A DNA stretch of 39,931 nt, taken from a virus. Within the stretch, counting starts at the first letter, position 1, and each line of letters opens with the position of its first letter. The DNA is taken from positions 1 to 39,931 of the IMG/VR virus record IMGVR_UViG_3300010413_000134, one strand, 5' to 3'. Positions 23,119 through 32,379 of this stretch are shown piece by piece. The translations under genes and the position numbers were made by a program. The notes beneath the pieces were generated by a model, which was not told where the DNA came from, did not search any database, and saw only the letters and a list, made by a program, of their open reading frames with translations.

Positions 23119-24687
23119 ATGGCTATAGAATACGGAATAACAAGTACAGGATTTGTTATAAAAACTCTTGATGTATTAAAAACTGAAACTGATGATGATT
23201 TAAGATCTGTTATAAATAATAATATAAATCTATTACCAGAATCAGTATTTGGAGCATTAAGAGATAAATTTGCTGAAAGATTACATGAAATGTGGGAATT
23301 GTTTCAGCAATTATATAATGCTGCATATCCACAAACAGCCGAAGGAGTTTCTCTTGATAATGTATGTGATTATGCAGCAATAGAAAGATTAGAAGCAAGA
23401 GAATCAACAATTACTGAACAAGCGTTATTTGGAACTGCAACAACTGTAATTACTGTCGGAACACAAGTCTCTGTTAACGGAGATCCTACTACAGTATTTT
23501 CTACTGATGAAAATATTACACTTGTTGCTGGAGTTGACGAAGTACAAACAATTACATTTTCTGCAACACCAGATGAAGGTGCAATAACATTTTTTTATAA
23601 TACAGAAGAAACAAGTTCTTTAGCATATGATGATTCTACTCCTGCTGTAACGTTACAAACATATTTGAGAGCATTAGCTTCATTATCCGAAGTTACAGTG
23701 TCAGGTTCTTTTGCTGCTGGATTTGTTGTAACATTTGCAGGAGAAGATGGTAAGCAAGAACAGCCATTATTAACAGAAGGAACAAATACATTAAAAAATT
23801 CAAGTGTTGCTGTTACAGTTACGATAACAGAAACAACACCAGGAGAATATCAAGGAACAGTTGCAATGACTTGTATTGAAACTGGTCCAAAGAATGCTAA
23901 TGCAAAAACACTTACTGTGATTGATACACCTATATCTGGGTTTACGAAAACATTTAATATTGATGATGCAGTAGTTGGAAGAGATGAAGAGGTTGATTCG
24001 GAATTAAGAATTAGAAGAAATCAAAGTGTTGCCATATCAAGAGCTGCTACAATAGAAGCTATTAGAAATAAAATTTTGGATCTTAATGGTGATGATTATG
24101 CAGATCTTCCAGAACTTACTGATGTAATAGTCTATGAGAACGATACAGACTATCCTAATTATTATAGTAGGAATATGGAAGCTCATTCAATAATGGTAGT
24201 TGTGAGACAAGCAGGTGATGTCGATACGAGAGATCAAGAAATAGCTCAAGCTATATTTTATTCTAAAGCCGCTGGAATAGGCACATCTCTTGGTAGTGCT
24301 ACAGGAGGTAATGCTGTAACAAAGACTGTTACTGATAGTACAAACATAGATCATGATATAAATTTTATTAGACCAGATTCAGTTGATATATATTTAATAT
24401 TGGATAATATGGATACAAATTCTAGTTATCCAGTTGATGGAGATGATCAATTAAAAGATATATTGGTTGAATGGGGAAATTCTCTTGGTGTAGGTGTCGA
24501 TATAATAGTATATCCGCAATTAATCGCGCAAATAGCGGAAGTTCCAGGTATATTGGATTTTGATGTAAAAATAGGAACATCAAGTCCACCTACATTAGAT
24601 GATAATATAGAAATAAGTGATGGAACTAGTGGTGTGCCAGAATTTTCAGTTTGGAGCACAACAAATATAATAATTAATCATATATAA
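23119..24687 (+). CDS. Baseplate J-like wedge protein with inserted beta domain
   Basis: 522 residues. ITSTGFVIKTLDVLKTETDDDL, LFQQLYNAAYPQTAEGVSLDNVC and the C-terminal ISRAATIEAIRNKIL, DVIVYENDTDYP, GVGVDIIVYPQLIAQIAEVPGI belong to the Baseplate_J (gpJ/gp6) family. Residues about 140-238 are an inserted domain (VQTITFSATPDEGAITFFYN, LQTYLRALASLSEVTVSGSF, VVTFAGEDGKQEQPLLTEG) of the same type as in the sheath. Two to three copies of J per wedge hold the baseplate ring. Confidence 0.85.
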   Translation: MAIEYGITSTGFVIKTLDVLKTETDDDLRSVINNNINLLPESVFGALRDKFAERLHEMWELFQQLYNAAYPQTAEGVSLDNVCDYAAIERLEARESTITEQALFGTATTVITVGTQVSVNGDPTTVFSTDENITLVAGVDEVQTITFSATPDEGAITFFYNTEETSSLAYDDSTPAVTLQTYLRALASLSEVTVSGSFAAGFVVTFAGEDGKQEQPLLTEGTNTLKNSSVAVTVTITETTPGEYQGTVAMTCIETGPKNANAKTLTVIDTPISGFTKTFNIDDAVVGRDEEVDSELRIRRNQSVAISRAATIEAIRNKILDLNGDDYADLPELTDVIVYENDTDYPNYYSRNMEAHSIMVVVRQAGDVDTRDQEIAQAIFYSKAAGIGTSLGSATGGNAVTKTVTDSTNIDHDINFIRPDSVDIYLILDNMDTNSSYPVDGDDQLKDILVEWGNSLGVGVDIIVYPQLIAQIAEVPGILDFDVKIGTSSPPTLDDNIEISDGTSGVPEFSVWSTTNIIINHI

Positions 24688-24689
24688 AA

Positions 24690-26858
24690 ATGAATGTAAC
24701 ATTTAATAAAATAAGTCAATTAACTGGAGCCGGAAGTGGTGGTAATTATCTCAATGGAGCTACTGATGTTTGTATAGTTGGTAATTATGCTTTTGTTACT
24801 GGATTTTATGATGATTCATTGGTTATAATAGATATTACTACTAAGTCAAGTCCCATTAGAGTTGGCCAATTATTATCAGGAATTAGTGGTGCATCAGGTG
24901 TTAATGTAGTTGGAAATTATGCTTATGTAACTGGTTATTATGGAAATGTATTTGCAATAATAGATGTATCAAATAAAACAAGTCCAAGTAAGATAAGTGA
25001 AGTACAGGGTACTATAAATCATATGGGTGGTGCAAATAGATCATTCATAGATGGTGATTATGCTTATGTTGTAGCACTAAGTAGTTGGCCTAGTGGTGGA
25101 TTTAGTATAATTGATATATCAAATAAATATTCGCCATCAGTAGTTGGAGCAATAGGTGGTTTTAGTAGTCCTCGTGATGTCTGGGTTGATGGTAATTATG
25201 CATATGTAGCAAATTCTACTAATTCTACTGTAAAAATCGTAGATGTAACTAATAAAACATCTCCTGTGATTGTTGGTACATGTTCTCATTCATCATTATC
25301 TGGATACCCATATAGTGTTCATGTTAGTGGAAATTATTTATATATATTAACAAATACTACGAGTGATTCTGCTGTAGTAGTTTTTGATATAACTAGTAAA
25401 ACTTCACCATCATACGTAGGCCATTTAACAAGTTCACAATTTAATGGAGGATGGACTACATTTTATACTGATAATTATGGTCATTATGTTTTTAATGCCG
25501 CATTTGTTGATGATAGAATAACTGCTGTTAATGTAAAATATCCATCATCGCCTTCTATAGTAACAAGTATTTCTGGAGCAGGTAATTATCTTAATGAAGT
25601 TACTGGAGTTTTTTATGATGAACCTTATTTATATGCAGCTTCAAGAGTATCAGATGCTTTTGTAATAATTGAAGTTATACCTGGAATACCAGATATACCA
25701 ACTAATGTTGCTGTTATTCCAGGATTTGTCAAAAATACAATAAGTTGGGATGATGTTGAATTTGAAGATTATTATAATTTATATTGGATGAAATATGAAT
25801 TTTTTGCTGATGAATTCAGTTCATTAGATTTATGGAATCAATATAAAGATGTTGGTACAGAAACAATAGAAATAAATAGTAATAGATTAAGATTTTCAAA
25901 TTCATCTGGTACAGGATGCCATGTTGTTAACAAAAATGAAATACCATCTGGTGATTTTGATATTGAAATAGAATTATCAACATATACACCAGATGATAAT
26001 AGTAATGGTCATAAAGTTATTTTAAGATCTATAGATGTTTATCCATATACAGATGTAGATGGTGTTGAAGTATATTATTATGTTTCAAATAGTGGTGTAA
26101 CTCATAATATAGTTTCAAATATAAGAATAAATAGTGTATTATATAATACAGCGACTACTTCTGGAGGACAACCAACAAAATTAAGAATAACTCGTGTTGG
26201 GAATGTATTAACTGCATATTATTATTATTCATCATGGGTTTCTATAGATAATAGAGATTTTTCATCTCGATCGGCCAATGTTGTTGTTGCAACTTTAGAT
26301 TCATTACAAACATCTGGCAATGGTGGATTGACTGAATTAGATAATTTTGATTTTTATATTGATTTAATAAATCAGGGTGCAAAAATAACTCCTGTTTCAT
26401 CGCCATATGAGCATACATCATTAGATGCAGAAGATAATTATATATATATTGTTACGGCAGAAAATGGAGCGGGTGAAAGTGATGAATCTATAATAGTTAA
26501 TGGTGTTCCAGAAACAGATTTACCAGTTACTCCGATTTTATCTGGTGAAGGAGAAGATAGCCAAAATATACTTACAATAAGTAATATTACTGGTGCAACA
26601 TCATTCGATTTATATTATGGTTTAACATCTGGTGTTACAAAGATAACTGGAATAAAAATAGAAGATGTATCAAATCCATATTATCATATTGATTTAATTA
26701 GACAAAATTATTATTATATTGTTATATCTAATAATGTAAGCGGTGAGAGTCCTCCTAGTAATGAACTTTGTTTAAAACCAAATTTTGAAGGAAAAATTTT
26801 CAATCATACAGAACAAATAAAAGAATCATTATTATATCAGTATAGAGGTCGTGAATAA
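24690..26858 (+). CDS. LVIVD beta-propeller adhesin with FN3 and sandwich domains
   Basis: 722 residues. Residues ~8-330 are seven repeats of the type V.GNYAYV....IIDI..K.SP..VG, a complete seven-bladed LVIVD propeller. Residues 334-369 begin an FN3 domain (TNVAVIPGFVKNTISWDDV, YYNLYWMKYE), 370-560 hold an inserted concanavalin-like sandwich (FFADEFSSLDLWNQY, FDIEIELSTYTP, LRITRVGNVLTAYYYY), and 561-605 complete the FN3 (YIYIVTAENGAGESDES). A second FN3 is at 613-695, and a 27-residue tail (HTEQIKESLLYQYRG) may dock to the baseplate. Probably a receptor-binding protein. It lies between gpJ-like and DUF2612 genes, an unusual place for a fibre. Confidence 0.82.
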   Translation: MNVTFNKISQLTGAGSGGNYLNGATDVCIVGNYAFVTGFYDDSLVIIDITTKSSPIRVGQLLSGISGASGVNVVGNYAYVTGYYGNVFAIIDVSNKTSPSKISEVQGTINHMGGANRSFIDGDYAYVVALSSWPSGGFSIIDISNKYSPSVVGAIGGFSSPRDVWVDGNYAYVANSTNSTVKIVDVTNKTSPVIVGTCSHSSLSGYPYSVHVSGNYLYILTNTTSDSAVVVFDITSKTSPSYVGHLTSSQFNGGWTTFYTDNYGHYVFNAAFVDDRITAVNVKYPSSPSIVTSISGAGNYLNEVTGVFYDEPYLYAASRVSDAFVIIEVIPGIPDIPTNVAVIPGFVKNTISWDDVEFEDYYNLYWMKYEFFADEFSSLDLWNQYKDVGTETIEINSNRLRFSNSSGTGCHVVNKNEIPSGDFDIEIELSTYTPDDNSNGHKVILRSIDVYPYTDVDGVEVYYYVSNSGVTHNIVSNIRINSVLYNTATTSGGQPTKLRITRVGNVLTAYYYYSSWVSIDNRDFSSRSANVVVATLDSLQTSGNGGLTELDNFDFYIDLINQGAKITPVSSPYEHTSLDAEDNYIYIVTAENGAGESDESIIVNGVPETDLPVTPILSGEGEDSQNILTISNITGATSFDLYYGLTSGVTKITGIKIEDVSNPYYHIDLIRQNYYYIVISNNVSGESPPSNELCLKPNFEGKIFNHTEQIKESLLYQYRGRE

Positions 26859-27344
26859 ATGAATGTAAAGATATCTGATTTATGTAATGCTTTTTTTGGC
26901 AATCATATTCAAACATTAGAAAACGAAGTAAGAAAATTATTATATATATTTAAAATAGATAATTCTGAAGGAACACAATTAGACAATATTGGTGAATTAG
27001 TCGGTCAAGGAAGATTAGGATATAATGATGTTTATTATAGAATATTATTAAAAACAAAAATAGGAGCAAATGTTTCAGAAGGCGATATTGAACGTATATT
27101 AACATTATGGAAACTATTAGCTGAAACAGAAAATGTCCAATTACAAGAAATATATCCTGGTAAAATACGATTAATTACTGATGAATATCTAGGTGATGAT
27201 GTTATGATATTTATGAAACAATTTGCACGGATTGCTCTTGCTGGTGGTGTAGGGATAGATACAATTATGGTCACAGATTCTACAAAGTTCGGCTTTGGCG
27301 TAACAATGGGACCATTTAATAGTGAATGGGTAACAGTTTATTAA
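26859..27344 (+). CDS. Baseplate protein DUF2612 (gpI-like)
   Basis: 161 residues: LENEVRKLLYIFKIDNSEGTQLDNIGELVGQGR, YYRILLKTKIGANVSEGDIERILTLW, LGDDVMIFMKQFARIALAGGV and GFGVTMGP are the DUF2612 pattern. This protein links fibres to the wedge, like gpI. It begins at the very base after the adhesin stop, suggesting coupled translation. Confidence 0.82.
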   Translation: MNVKISDLCNAFFGNHIQTLENEVRKLLYIFKIDNSEGTQLDNIGELVGQGRLGYNDVYYRILLKTKIGANVSEGDIERILTLWKLLAETENVQLQEIYPGKIRLITDEYLGDDVMIFMKQFARIALAGGVGIDTIMVTDSTKFGFGVTMGPFNSEWVTVY

Positions 27345-27398
27345 TATTTAATATAAAAATATTTTATTATAGTAAAAATATTGAAAGAGGTGATATAA

Positions 27399-28949
27399 AT
27401 GGGATTCGCTAAACCAACTATCCAAGTAGATTGGATTAATGATGACAGTGCAACAAAATATACTATTCCTAGTGCTGGTGATCAACTTGCTGGACATTTA
27501 AGTGGAACTAACGCCGATCCAAAAATTTTCAATTGGATGTGGTGGAGAGTATCACAATGGATAGAGTTTCTTGACAATACATTCGATTCAAATGGAAATG
27601 AAGTAAATGCACCAAACTCAACAAAAATAACTGAAACTGTATCTCCAACTGCTAGTACCGTAACATTAGATGCTGGTGGAATAAAATCATGGGATGGATC
27701 AAGTAATGCCATATTTTCTGTTACTGAAGCAGGAGTTGTTACATTTGGATATAGTGGAAATGATATTATATCATTGAATGCTGGAGTTATAAGTGTATGT
27801 ACAGCTACTTCTGCGGATCTTGTTAAATTACATGCATTAACTCCAAGTGCGGCAGATTTAAATAAATTACTCGGAGCTGATGGAAATGGATTAGTTGTTG
27901 CAGATATTACAAAACTTGCAAATATAGATGCATCTGATACAGATATAGATGTATTAAATGGATCTAATGCATATGGATTAGTCGTATCTGATATACAAAA
28001 ACTTGCTGATATTGATGCTTCAGCGGCAGAAATAGATCAATTAGATGGAGTTTCAGTTGGTGGTAATTCATCAGGTGATATATTAACAACTGATGATACT
28101 CAAACTGTAACTGGAAAATCAATAGCATTTAGTCAAATAACATCTGGAAATGTTTCTGCTGGTGTTGATTGTGGATTTACTGGTAATGATAGTGATCCAG
28201 CAACATTAAAATTTGGCAACATGGCAGGTTATCATGCTAACATTACAAATAAAACTGATGGAACGTTATTTACAATTGCTCCATCAGCTAACAATCAAAT
28301 AGATTATAGATTATCTGTATCTGGAGCATCTGTATTTAAAACAATTACTGAAGAGTCAGTTGGAAATTTTAATATAACTACTTCTGCGACATTAGATTTG
28401 AATGCAGTTAATGTTGATCTTGATGCTTCTGCAAATATTGATTTAACTGGTGGAGGAGATCATTATGCAAAAGTATGCGCTGGAAATGATTCAGCAGGAA
28501 ATAATTATGCTGCAATAACTGTAAACTATTCTGATAATGGAACAATAGTATTTGATAATCGTGTAAATACTTCTACTGGTAGCGTAACATTTACACCAAC
28601 GGCATTTTATCCGGTTGGTACAATTGATGTCGGCGCATCTGGAAATAGATTTGCAACAATATATGGATCTAATTTAAATATTACATCATCTTCTGGAGAT
28701 GCTATTACTATAAATGATTCCGCAGCAGATGGTCTGCAAATAGGAGATTGGGCAGCATCAAATTCAGGTATACATATCACTCTTCCAGGAGCATCTACGA
28801 CTCGTGGGCAACTTTGTTTTGATTCAACTGGAACTGCAATAGCTACAGCATATTCTAATGCATCTGGTGGTGAACTTGCAGCATATAATAATAGTGGGAC
28901 TATTGAACTTTGGTGGCATGATGGAACTTCATGGGCCAAAATAAGCTAA
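27399..28949 (+). CDS. Tail fibre protein 1
   Basis: 516 residues, rich in Ser, Thr, Gly, Asn and Asp. The N-terminus (MGFAKPTIQVDWINDDS, LSGTNADPKIFNWMWWRVSQWIEF) is a baseplate-attachment domain of phage fibres. Two related repeats follow (LLGADGNGLVVADITKLANI and LNGSNAYGLVVSDIQKLADI), then a long beta-helical shaft and an end typical of fibre tips (GASGNRFATIYGSNLNITSS, GELAAYNNSGTIELWWHDGT). AGAGGTG is 9 bases before the ATG. Receptor type unknown. Confidence 0.82.
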   Translation: MGFAKPTIQVDWINDDSATKYTIPSAGDQLAGHLSGTNADPKIFNWMWWRVSQWIEFLDNTFDSNGNEVNAPNSTKITETVSPTASTVTLDAGGIKSWDGSSNAIFSVTEAGVVTFGYSGNDIISLNAGVISVCTATSADLVKLHALTPSAADLNKLLGADGNGLVVADITKLANIDASDTDIDVLNGSNAYGLVVSDIQKLADIDASAAEIDQLDGVSVGGNSSGDILTTDDTQTVTGKSIAFSQITSGNVSAGVDCGFTGNDSDPATLKFGNMAGYHANITNKTDGTLFTIAPSANNQIDYRLSVSGASVFKTITEESVGNFNITTSATLDLNAVNVDLDASANIDLTGGGDHYAKVCAGNDSAGNNYAAITVNYSDNGTIVFDNRVNTSTGSVTFTPTAFYPVGTIDVGASGNRFATIYGSNLNITSSSGDAITINDSAADGLQIGDWAASNSGIHITLPGASTTRGQLCFDSTGTAIATAYSNASGGELAAYNNSGTIELWWHDGTSWAKIS

Positions 28950-28976
28950 TATAATATTGTGATTGGGAAAAATAAT

Positions 28977-29237
28977 ATGCAAAAAAAAGATGCAAATGAA
29001 AAAAAGGTAAATAATAATATAAAAGAAGATAAGAATAATTATAGTTTCGTATCTGAAATATTAAAAAAAAATATTGGGTTAATAATAGATGACTTTTTAA
29101 AGACTAATATGGGACAACAAATTAATAAATATAATGCTAATACATTTGCATTATGGTGTGCAGATGGAATAAATAATTCTGTTATAGCAATTGAAAATGA
29201 AATAAATAAATTAATAAATAAAGAAATTAAAAAATAA
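28977..29237 (+). CDS. Small hypothetical protein between fibres, 86 aa
   Basis: The ATG at 28977 is preferred; a GTG 18 bases upstream is also in frame. 86 residues: a Lys/Asn-rich first third, then helices (FVSEILKKNIGLIIDDFLKT, FALWCADGINNSVIAIENEI). It could be a fibre chaperone or accessory protein from its position between two fibre genes; no family recognised. Confidence 0.6.
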   Translation: MQKKDANEKKVNNNIKEDKNNYSFVSEILKKNIGLIIDDFLKTNMGQQINKYNANTFALWCADGINNSVIAIENEINKLINKEIKK

Positions 29238-29255
29238 TTTATATGAAGAAATAAA

Positions 29256-30647
29256 ATGAGTTGTATTTCACATAATATTATTATAATAGCAGGTGATGGT
29301 GCTGGAACTGAAAATAGTATAGCAAAATGGAAAACTGTATCAGAACTAATTGGTTCTAATGTATTTATAGATAATAATGATCAAGTTGGTATAGGATCTT
29401 CTCCATCATCCAATACTATGTTGGATGTAAATTGTAGTTCTGCTGATAAAATTGGATTAAAAATAAAAGCTCATGAAAACCAAACAGAAGATTTATTAAA
29501 AGTTGTAAGCAATGATGAATCCTGTTTATTTGTTATAAATTATCAAGGCGATCAAGGTATAACTGTATGTTCTCCTAATGAGCCATTACATGTACAAAGT
29601 GATTATGATGGGAATAGAGCTATTAGAATTGGTAATGAAAGTGAAGGTACTGCAGCAGTTGCAAGACTTATAGTAGATGTATATGGAGGTAGTGCATTTT
29701 TGGCAGCATATGGATCAAATTTTACTACTGAAGGATCTAAAAGAGCAAACAGTGGATCTTTGATAACAAATGCAAATTTATCTGGTGGATTATCTTTAGT
29801 AGCAAGACATGCTACTACAGGTGATATAAGATTTTATACTGGTGGAAATTTAGATTCAAATGAGAGAGGCATAATACTTGCCAATGGAAATTGGGGAATA
29901 AATGAAGCATCCCCTGAAACTCTTTTGGAAATGACTAACCCATCACCATTTATTACATTACATTGTAATACTAATTCTGATGTACAAGATTCTGGAAAGT
30001 GCGAACTTATATTTAAACGACAAAGATCTGGTACGGAAGAATCCACACATGCAAAAATTGTGGCTGCACATAATGGTATTTTCGACGATGAAATTGGATA
30101 TATTGGTTTTAATGTAAACAGTGGATTAGAAGGTAATTCGCCAACTGAAAGAATGAAAATAACAAGTGATATTTTAGAATCAAAAACCGATATGATTTTT
30201 TCTGGATCTGGAACAGGATTTCCTTATGGATGTATTGCAGGAGATAATGAAACAATTACATGTACTTTACAAGATACTTATTATCAAGTTACTTTTGATA
30301 CAATTGGATGTGAAAACTTAACAACAGGAAGTATTGATAATAATGATATTATAATTCAAAAGACAGGTATTTATAGAATGACAGCAAATATTAGTTTTCA
30401 TTCTACGGTAGCACATGATTTTGAATTTCAGATAAAGAAAAATGATGGTGCGACGGATATTCCGCATGCTCACAGTTATCAAACAACTATGGTAGCAAAT
30501 CAAATAGAGCACACATCAATAGGACCAATACCATGTAGTTTGACCATTGATGACACATTAGAATTATGGGTAAAATGTACTGATGCTGCCGGTATTAATT
30601 GTATTATTGATCATGTTAATTTATGTACAGATATGGTAGGCGGATAA
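29256..30647 (+). CDS. Tail fibre protein 2 with C1q-like tip
   Basis: 463 residues. The shaft shows fibre repeats: QVGIGSSPSSNTMLDV, NEPLHVQSDYDGNRAIRIGN, NWGINEASPETLLEMTNPSP and ERMKIT. The last ~125 residues form a jelly-roll of the C1q/TNF type (YYQVTFDTIGCENLTTGSID, IQKTGIYRMTANISFHSTV, FEFQIKKNDG, DTLELWVKCTDA), commonly a trimeric binding tip. A second receptor-binding protein beside fibre 1 and the propeller. Confidence 0.8.
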   Translation: MSCISHNIIIIAGDGAGTENSIAKWKTVSELIGSNVFIDNNDQVGIGSSPSSNTMLDVNCSSADKIGLKIKAHENQTEDLLKVVSNDESCLFVINYQGDQGITVCSPNEPLHVQSDYDGNRAIRIGNESEGTAAVARLIVDVYGGSAFLAAYGSNFTTEGSKRANSGSLITNANLSGGLSLVARHATTGDIRFYTGGNLDSNERGIILANGNWGINEASPETLLEMTNPSPFITLHCNTNSDVQDSGKCELIFKRQRSGTEESTHAKIVAAHNGIFDDEIGYIGFNVNSGLEGNSPTERMKITSDILESKTDMIFSGSGTGFPYGCIAGDNETITCTLQDTYYQVTFDTIGCENLTTGSIDNNDIIIQKTGIYRMTANISFHSTVAHDFEFQIKKNDGATDIPHAHSYQTTMVANQIEHTSIGPIPCSLTIDDTLELWVKCTDAAGINCIIDHVNLCTDMVGG

Positions 30648-30682
30648 AAATGAATAATAAATTATGAAAGGTGAAATAAAAT

Positions 30683-30970
30683 ATGAACAAAAAAGAAATA
30701 TTTATTAACAATGCATTAATGCAAATGACATTAATAATTCAAGCGTCAAACAATATTGAAGATTCTATAGAAGTGTTTATTGATAGAGGATATAATTCAA
30801 GTGGCAGTGATCCTATAACAGATGAAGATTTGATATCTTTCGGAATTACATTAGCTCAATTTACTCAAATAAAACAATTTAGTGATAATTTTAAATTATT
30901 CAAAGATAATGATATTCCAGTACAAGCTGACTATGGTAAAATATTTAATGAATTAAGAACAGATAAATAA
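30683..30970 (+). CDS. Small fibre-associated protein, 95 aa
   Basis: 95 residues, helical, with IDRGYNSSGSDPITDEDLISFGITLAQFTQ, QADYGKIFNELRTDK. Short proteins of this pattern (FDRGYNSGGSDPIT.ED) recur after fibre genes in phages; their role is unknown, maybe assembly. AAAGGTG lies 9 bases upstream. Confidence 0.65.
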   Translation: MNKKEIFINNALMQMTLIIQASNNIEDSIEVFIDRGYNSSGSDPITDEDLISFGITLAQFTQIKQFSDNFKLFKDNDIPVQADYGKIFNELRTDK

Positions 30971-30976
30971 TAGATT

Positions 30977-31051
30977 ATTATAGCATAGATAGGAATTATT
31001 AATTAATCTGAAAAATAAAGTTTCCCCGTCCTTTATATTCTATGCTATAAT
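30977..31051 (+). promoter_or_regulatory. Inverted repeat with candidate extended -10 promoter
   Basis: ATTATAGCATAGA (30977-30989) and its perfect complement TCTATGCTATAAT (31039-31051) enclose 49 bases, which contain a smaller ATAAAG/CTTTAT stem and the C-rich loop TTTCCCCGTC. The right arm contains TGCTATAAT, an extended -10, 19 bases before the next gene's Shine-Dalgarno AGGAGG; no good -35 is visible. It could be an operon boundary with a fresh promoter for the small genes 31070-32613. Confidence 0.45.
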
Positions 31052-31069
31052 TATTAATAGGAGGTATAC

Positions 31070-31384
31070 ATGACAACATCTTATAAAGATCCAAATTCAC
31101 AATTTGTTGTCAATAAAATAGGTGAAACAATAAAAGCATTTGGTGATGTTCCAGCATCGTATTCATCATTAGTCGATCTTGGAACAGAATATGTATATAC
31201 TCATCTTTTTGTAACAAATAGCTTAGATCAAGATATTCAAATAAGATTTGGTAGTACAAATGCTGTAACATTAAAAGCAAATAAAGATATATGGATGGAT
31301 GGATTTAAATTTCAGAATACATTATATTATCAACATAAAGGAGTTGCACCAACAACTGGCTCAATTCAATTTATATATTATTAA
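31070..31384 (+). CDS. Small beta virion-type protein, paralog A
   Basis: 104 residues, all-beta by eye: IKAFGDVPASYSSLVDLGTE, YTHLFVTNSLDQDIQIRFGS, LKANKDIWMDGFKFQNTLYY, PTTGSIQFIYY. It is clearly related to the protein at 32092-32373 (VPAS...LG..Y.Y....V.N.LD.D..I.FG; NKD; GT...Y). AGGAGG is 6 bases before the ATG, one of the best sites in the window, so it may be made in quantity. Likely a virion decoration or fibre-cap protein; exact role unknown. Confidence 0.7.
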   Translation: MTTSYKDPNSQFVVNKIGETIKAFGDVPASYSSLVDLGTEYVYTHLFVTNSLDQDIQIRFGSTNAVTLKANKDIWMDGFKFQNTLYYQHKGVAPTTGSIQFIYY

Positions 31385-31406
31385 ATTATTATGAAAGGAT
31401 TATATT

Positions 31407-32066
31407 ATGAAAAGTGGAGTTGTTAATGTTTTAATTTTTATATTAGTAATTAGTGCAGCAATAGGATTATTTGTATGCAATAATGGACAATCAAGTAGTG
31501 TTAAAGATAATACAAGTTACGGTATTATATTGACAAGTACATCTCGTGTTAAAAATACTGAATGTGTGAATGCAAATGGATTTAAATTACCAACCACAAA
31601 TCCTGCCGTTTTGAAGGATGCTACTAGTGATGTTGGTTCTATACTTGAATTTAAAGATGAAACAAGTGACTATGATAATGCTAGATTGACGATAAAAATT
31701 CCAAAGGATATAGATGTTACTGTACAACCAATGCTTCAATTTGAATGGTTTTGTACTACTGCTGAACCAACAGATGATTCTTTAAATGTTAGATGGGAAA
31801 TAACTTATATTTGGACAGCATTAGACGAGACGAGTGATTCTTCTGGTGATATAACATATACTAATAATTACAATGCAAGTGATATAGCGAAAGGATTAGT
31901 CGAAACTAATATTCAATTATCAGGTTTTGTAGCAGGAGATAGATATTTACAAGCAAATATAGCACGGCGTTCTGATGCTACTCCAGATACGGCAACTGCC
32001 GCTACTGCAAATATACTTGGAGCATGTTTATATTATACAGCAAATAAATTAGGTGAATCATTATAA
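31407..32066 (+). CDS. Membrane-anchored or secreted beta protein, 219 aa
   Basis: 219 residues. The first 25 (MKSGVVNVLIFILVISAAIG LFVCN) are a signal peptide or membrane anchor. The mature part is beta-rich: FKLPTTNPAVLKDATSDVGS, LEFKDETSDYDNARLTIKIP, VQPMLQFEWFCTTAEPTDDS, and ILGACLYYTA at the end. Similar Thr/Ser-rich jelly-roll-like proteins without a signal occur in phage tails. The signal peptide in the middle of late genes is unusual. It lies between the two paralogous beta proteins. Confidence 0.7.
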   Translation: MKSGVVNVLIFILVISAAIGLFVCNNGQSSSVKDNTSYGIILTSTSRVKNTECVNANGFKLPTTNPAVLKDATSDVGSILEFKDETSDYDNARLTIKIPKDIDVTVQPMLQFEWFCTTAEPTDDSLNVRWEITYIWTALDETSDSSGDITYTNNYNASDIAKGLVETNIQLSGFVAGDRYLQANIARRSDATPDTATAATANILGACLYYTANKLGESL

Positions 32067-32091
32067 TAATCTAAAATAAGGAGAAAATTAA

Positions 32092-32373
32092 ATGGCTACT
32101 ACCGTAAACAAAATAAAAAGTGTAAGTGTTGCATTTGGATCTGTGCCAGCATCATTAGGAACATTGTTAGCATTAGGTACTACATATACATATAATAGTG
32201 TTATTGTTATGAATACATTAGATGCTGATGTTGTGATTAAATTTGGTGATAATGAAGTTACGTTTCCAACTAATAAGGATGTTGTTATTGATAAATTTCC
32301 ATGTAATGGAACATTGACATATAAATATGCATCAGCACCTTCAAGTGGAACTTTGAAAGTTATTTGTTTCTAA
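32092..32373 (+). CDS. Small beta virion-type protein, paralog B
   Basis: 93 residues, related to paralog A: VAFGSVPASLGTLLALGTTY, VIVMNTLDADVVIKFGDNEV, TNKDVVIDKFPCNGTLTYKY, PSSGTLKVICF. AGGAG precedes the ATG by 8 bases. Tandem paralogs around a third gene suggest a duplication of one gene and a shared assembly. Confidence 0.7.
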   Translation: MATTVNKIKSVSVAFGSVPASLGTLLALGTTYTYNSVIVMNTLDADVVIKFGDNEVTFPTNKDVVIDKFPCNGTLTYKYASAPSSGTLKVICF

Positions 32374-32379
32374 TTAATA

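Noticed and set aside
24690-26858. The LVIVD protein as a misplaced host gene.
   Set aside because: It is packed within 2 bases of both baseplate neighbours and has the same base composition, so it belongs to the phage.
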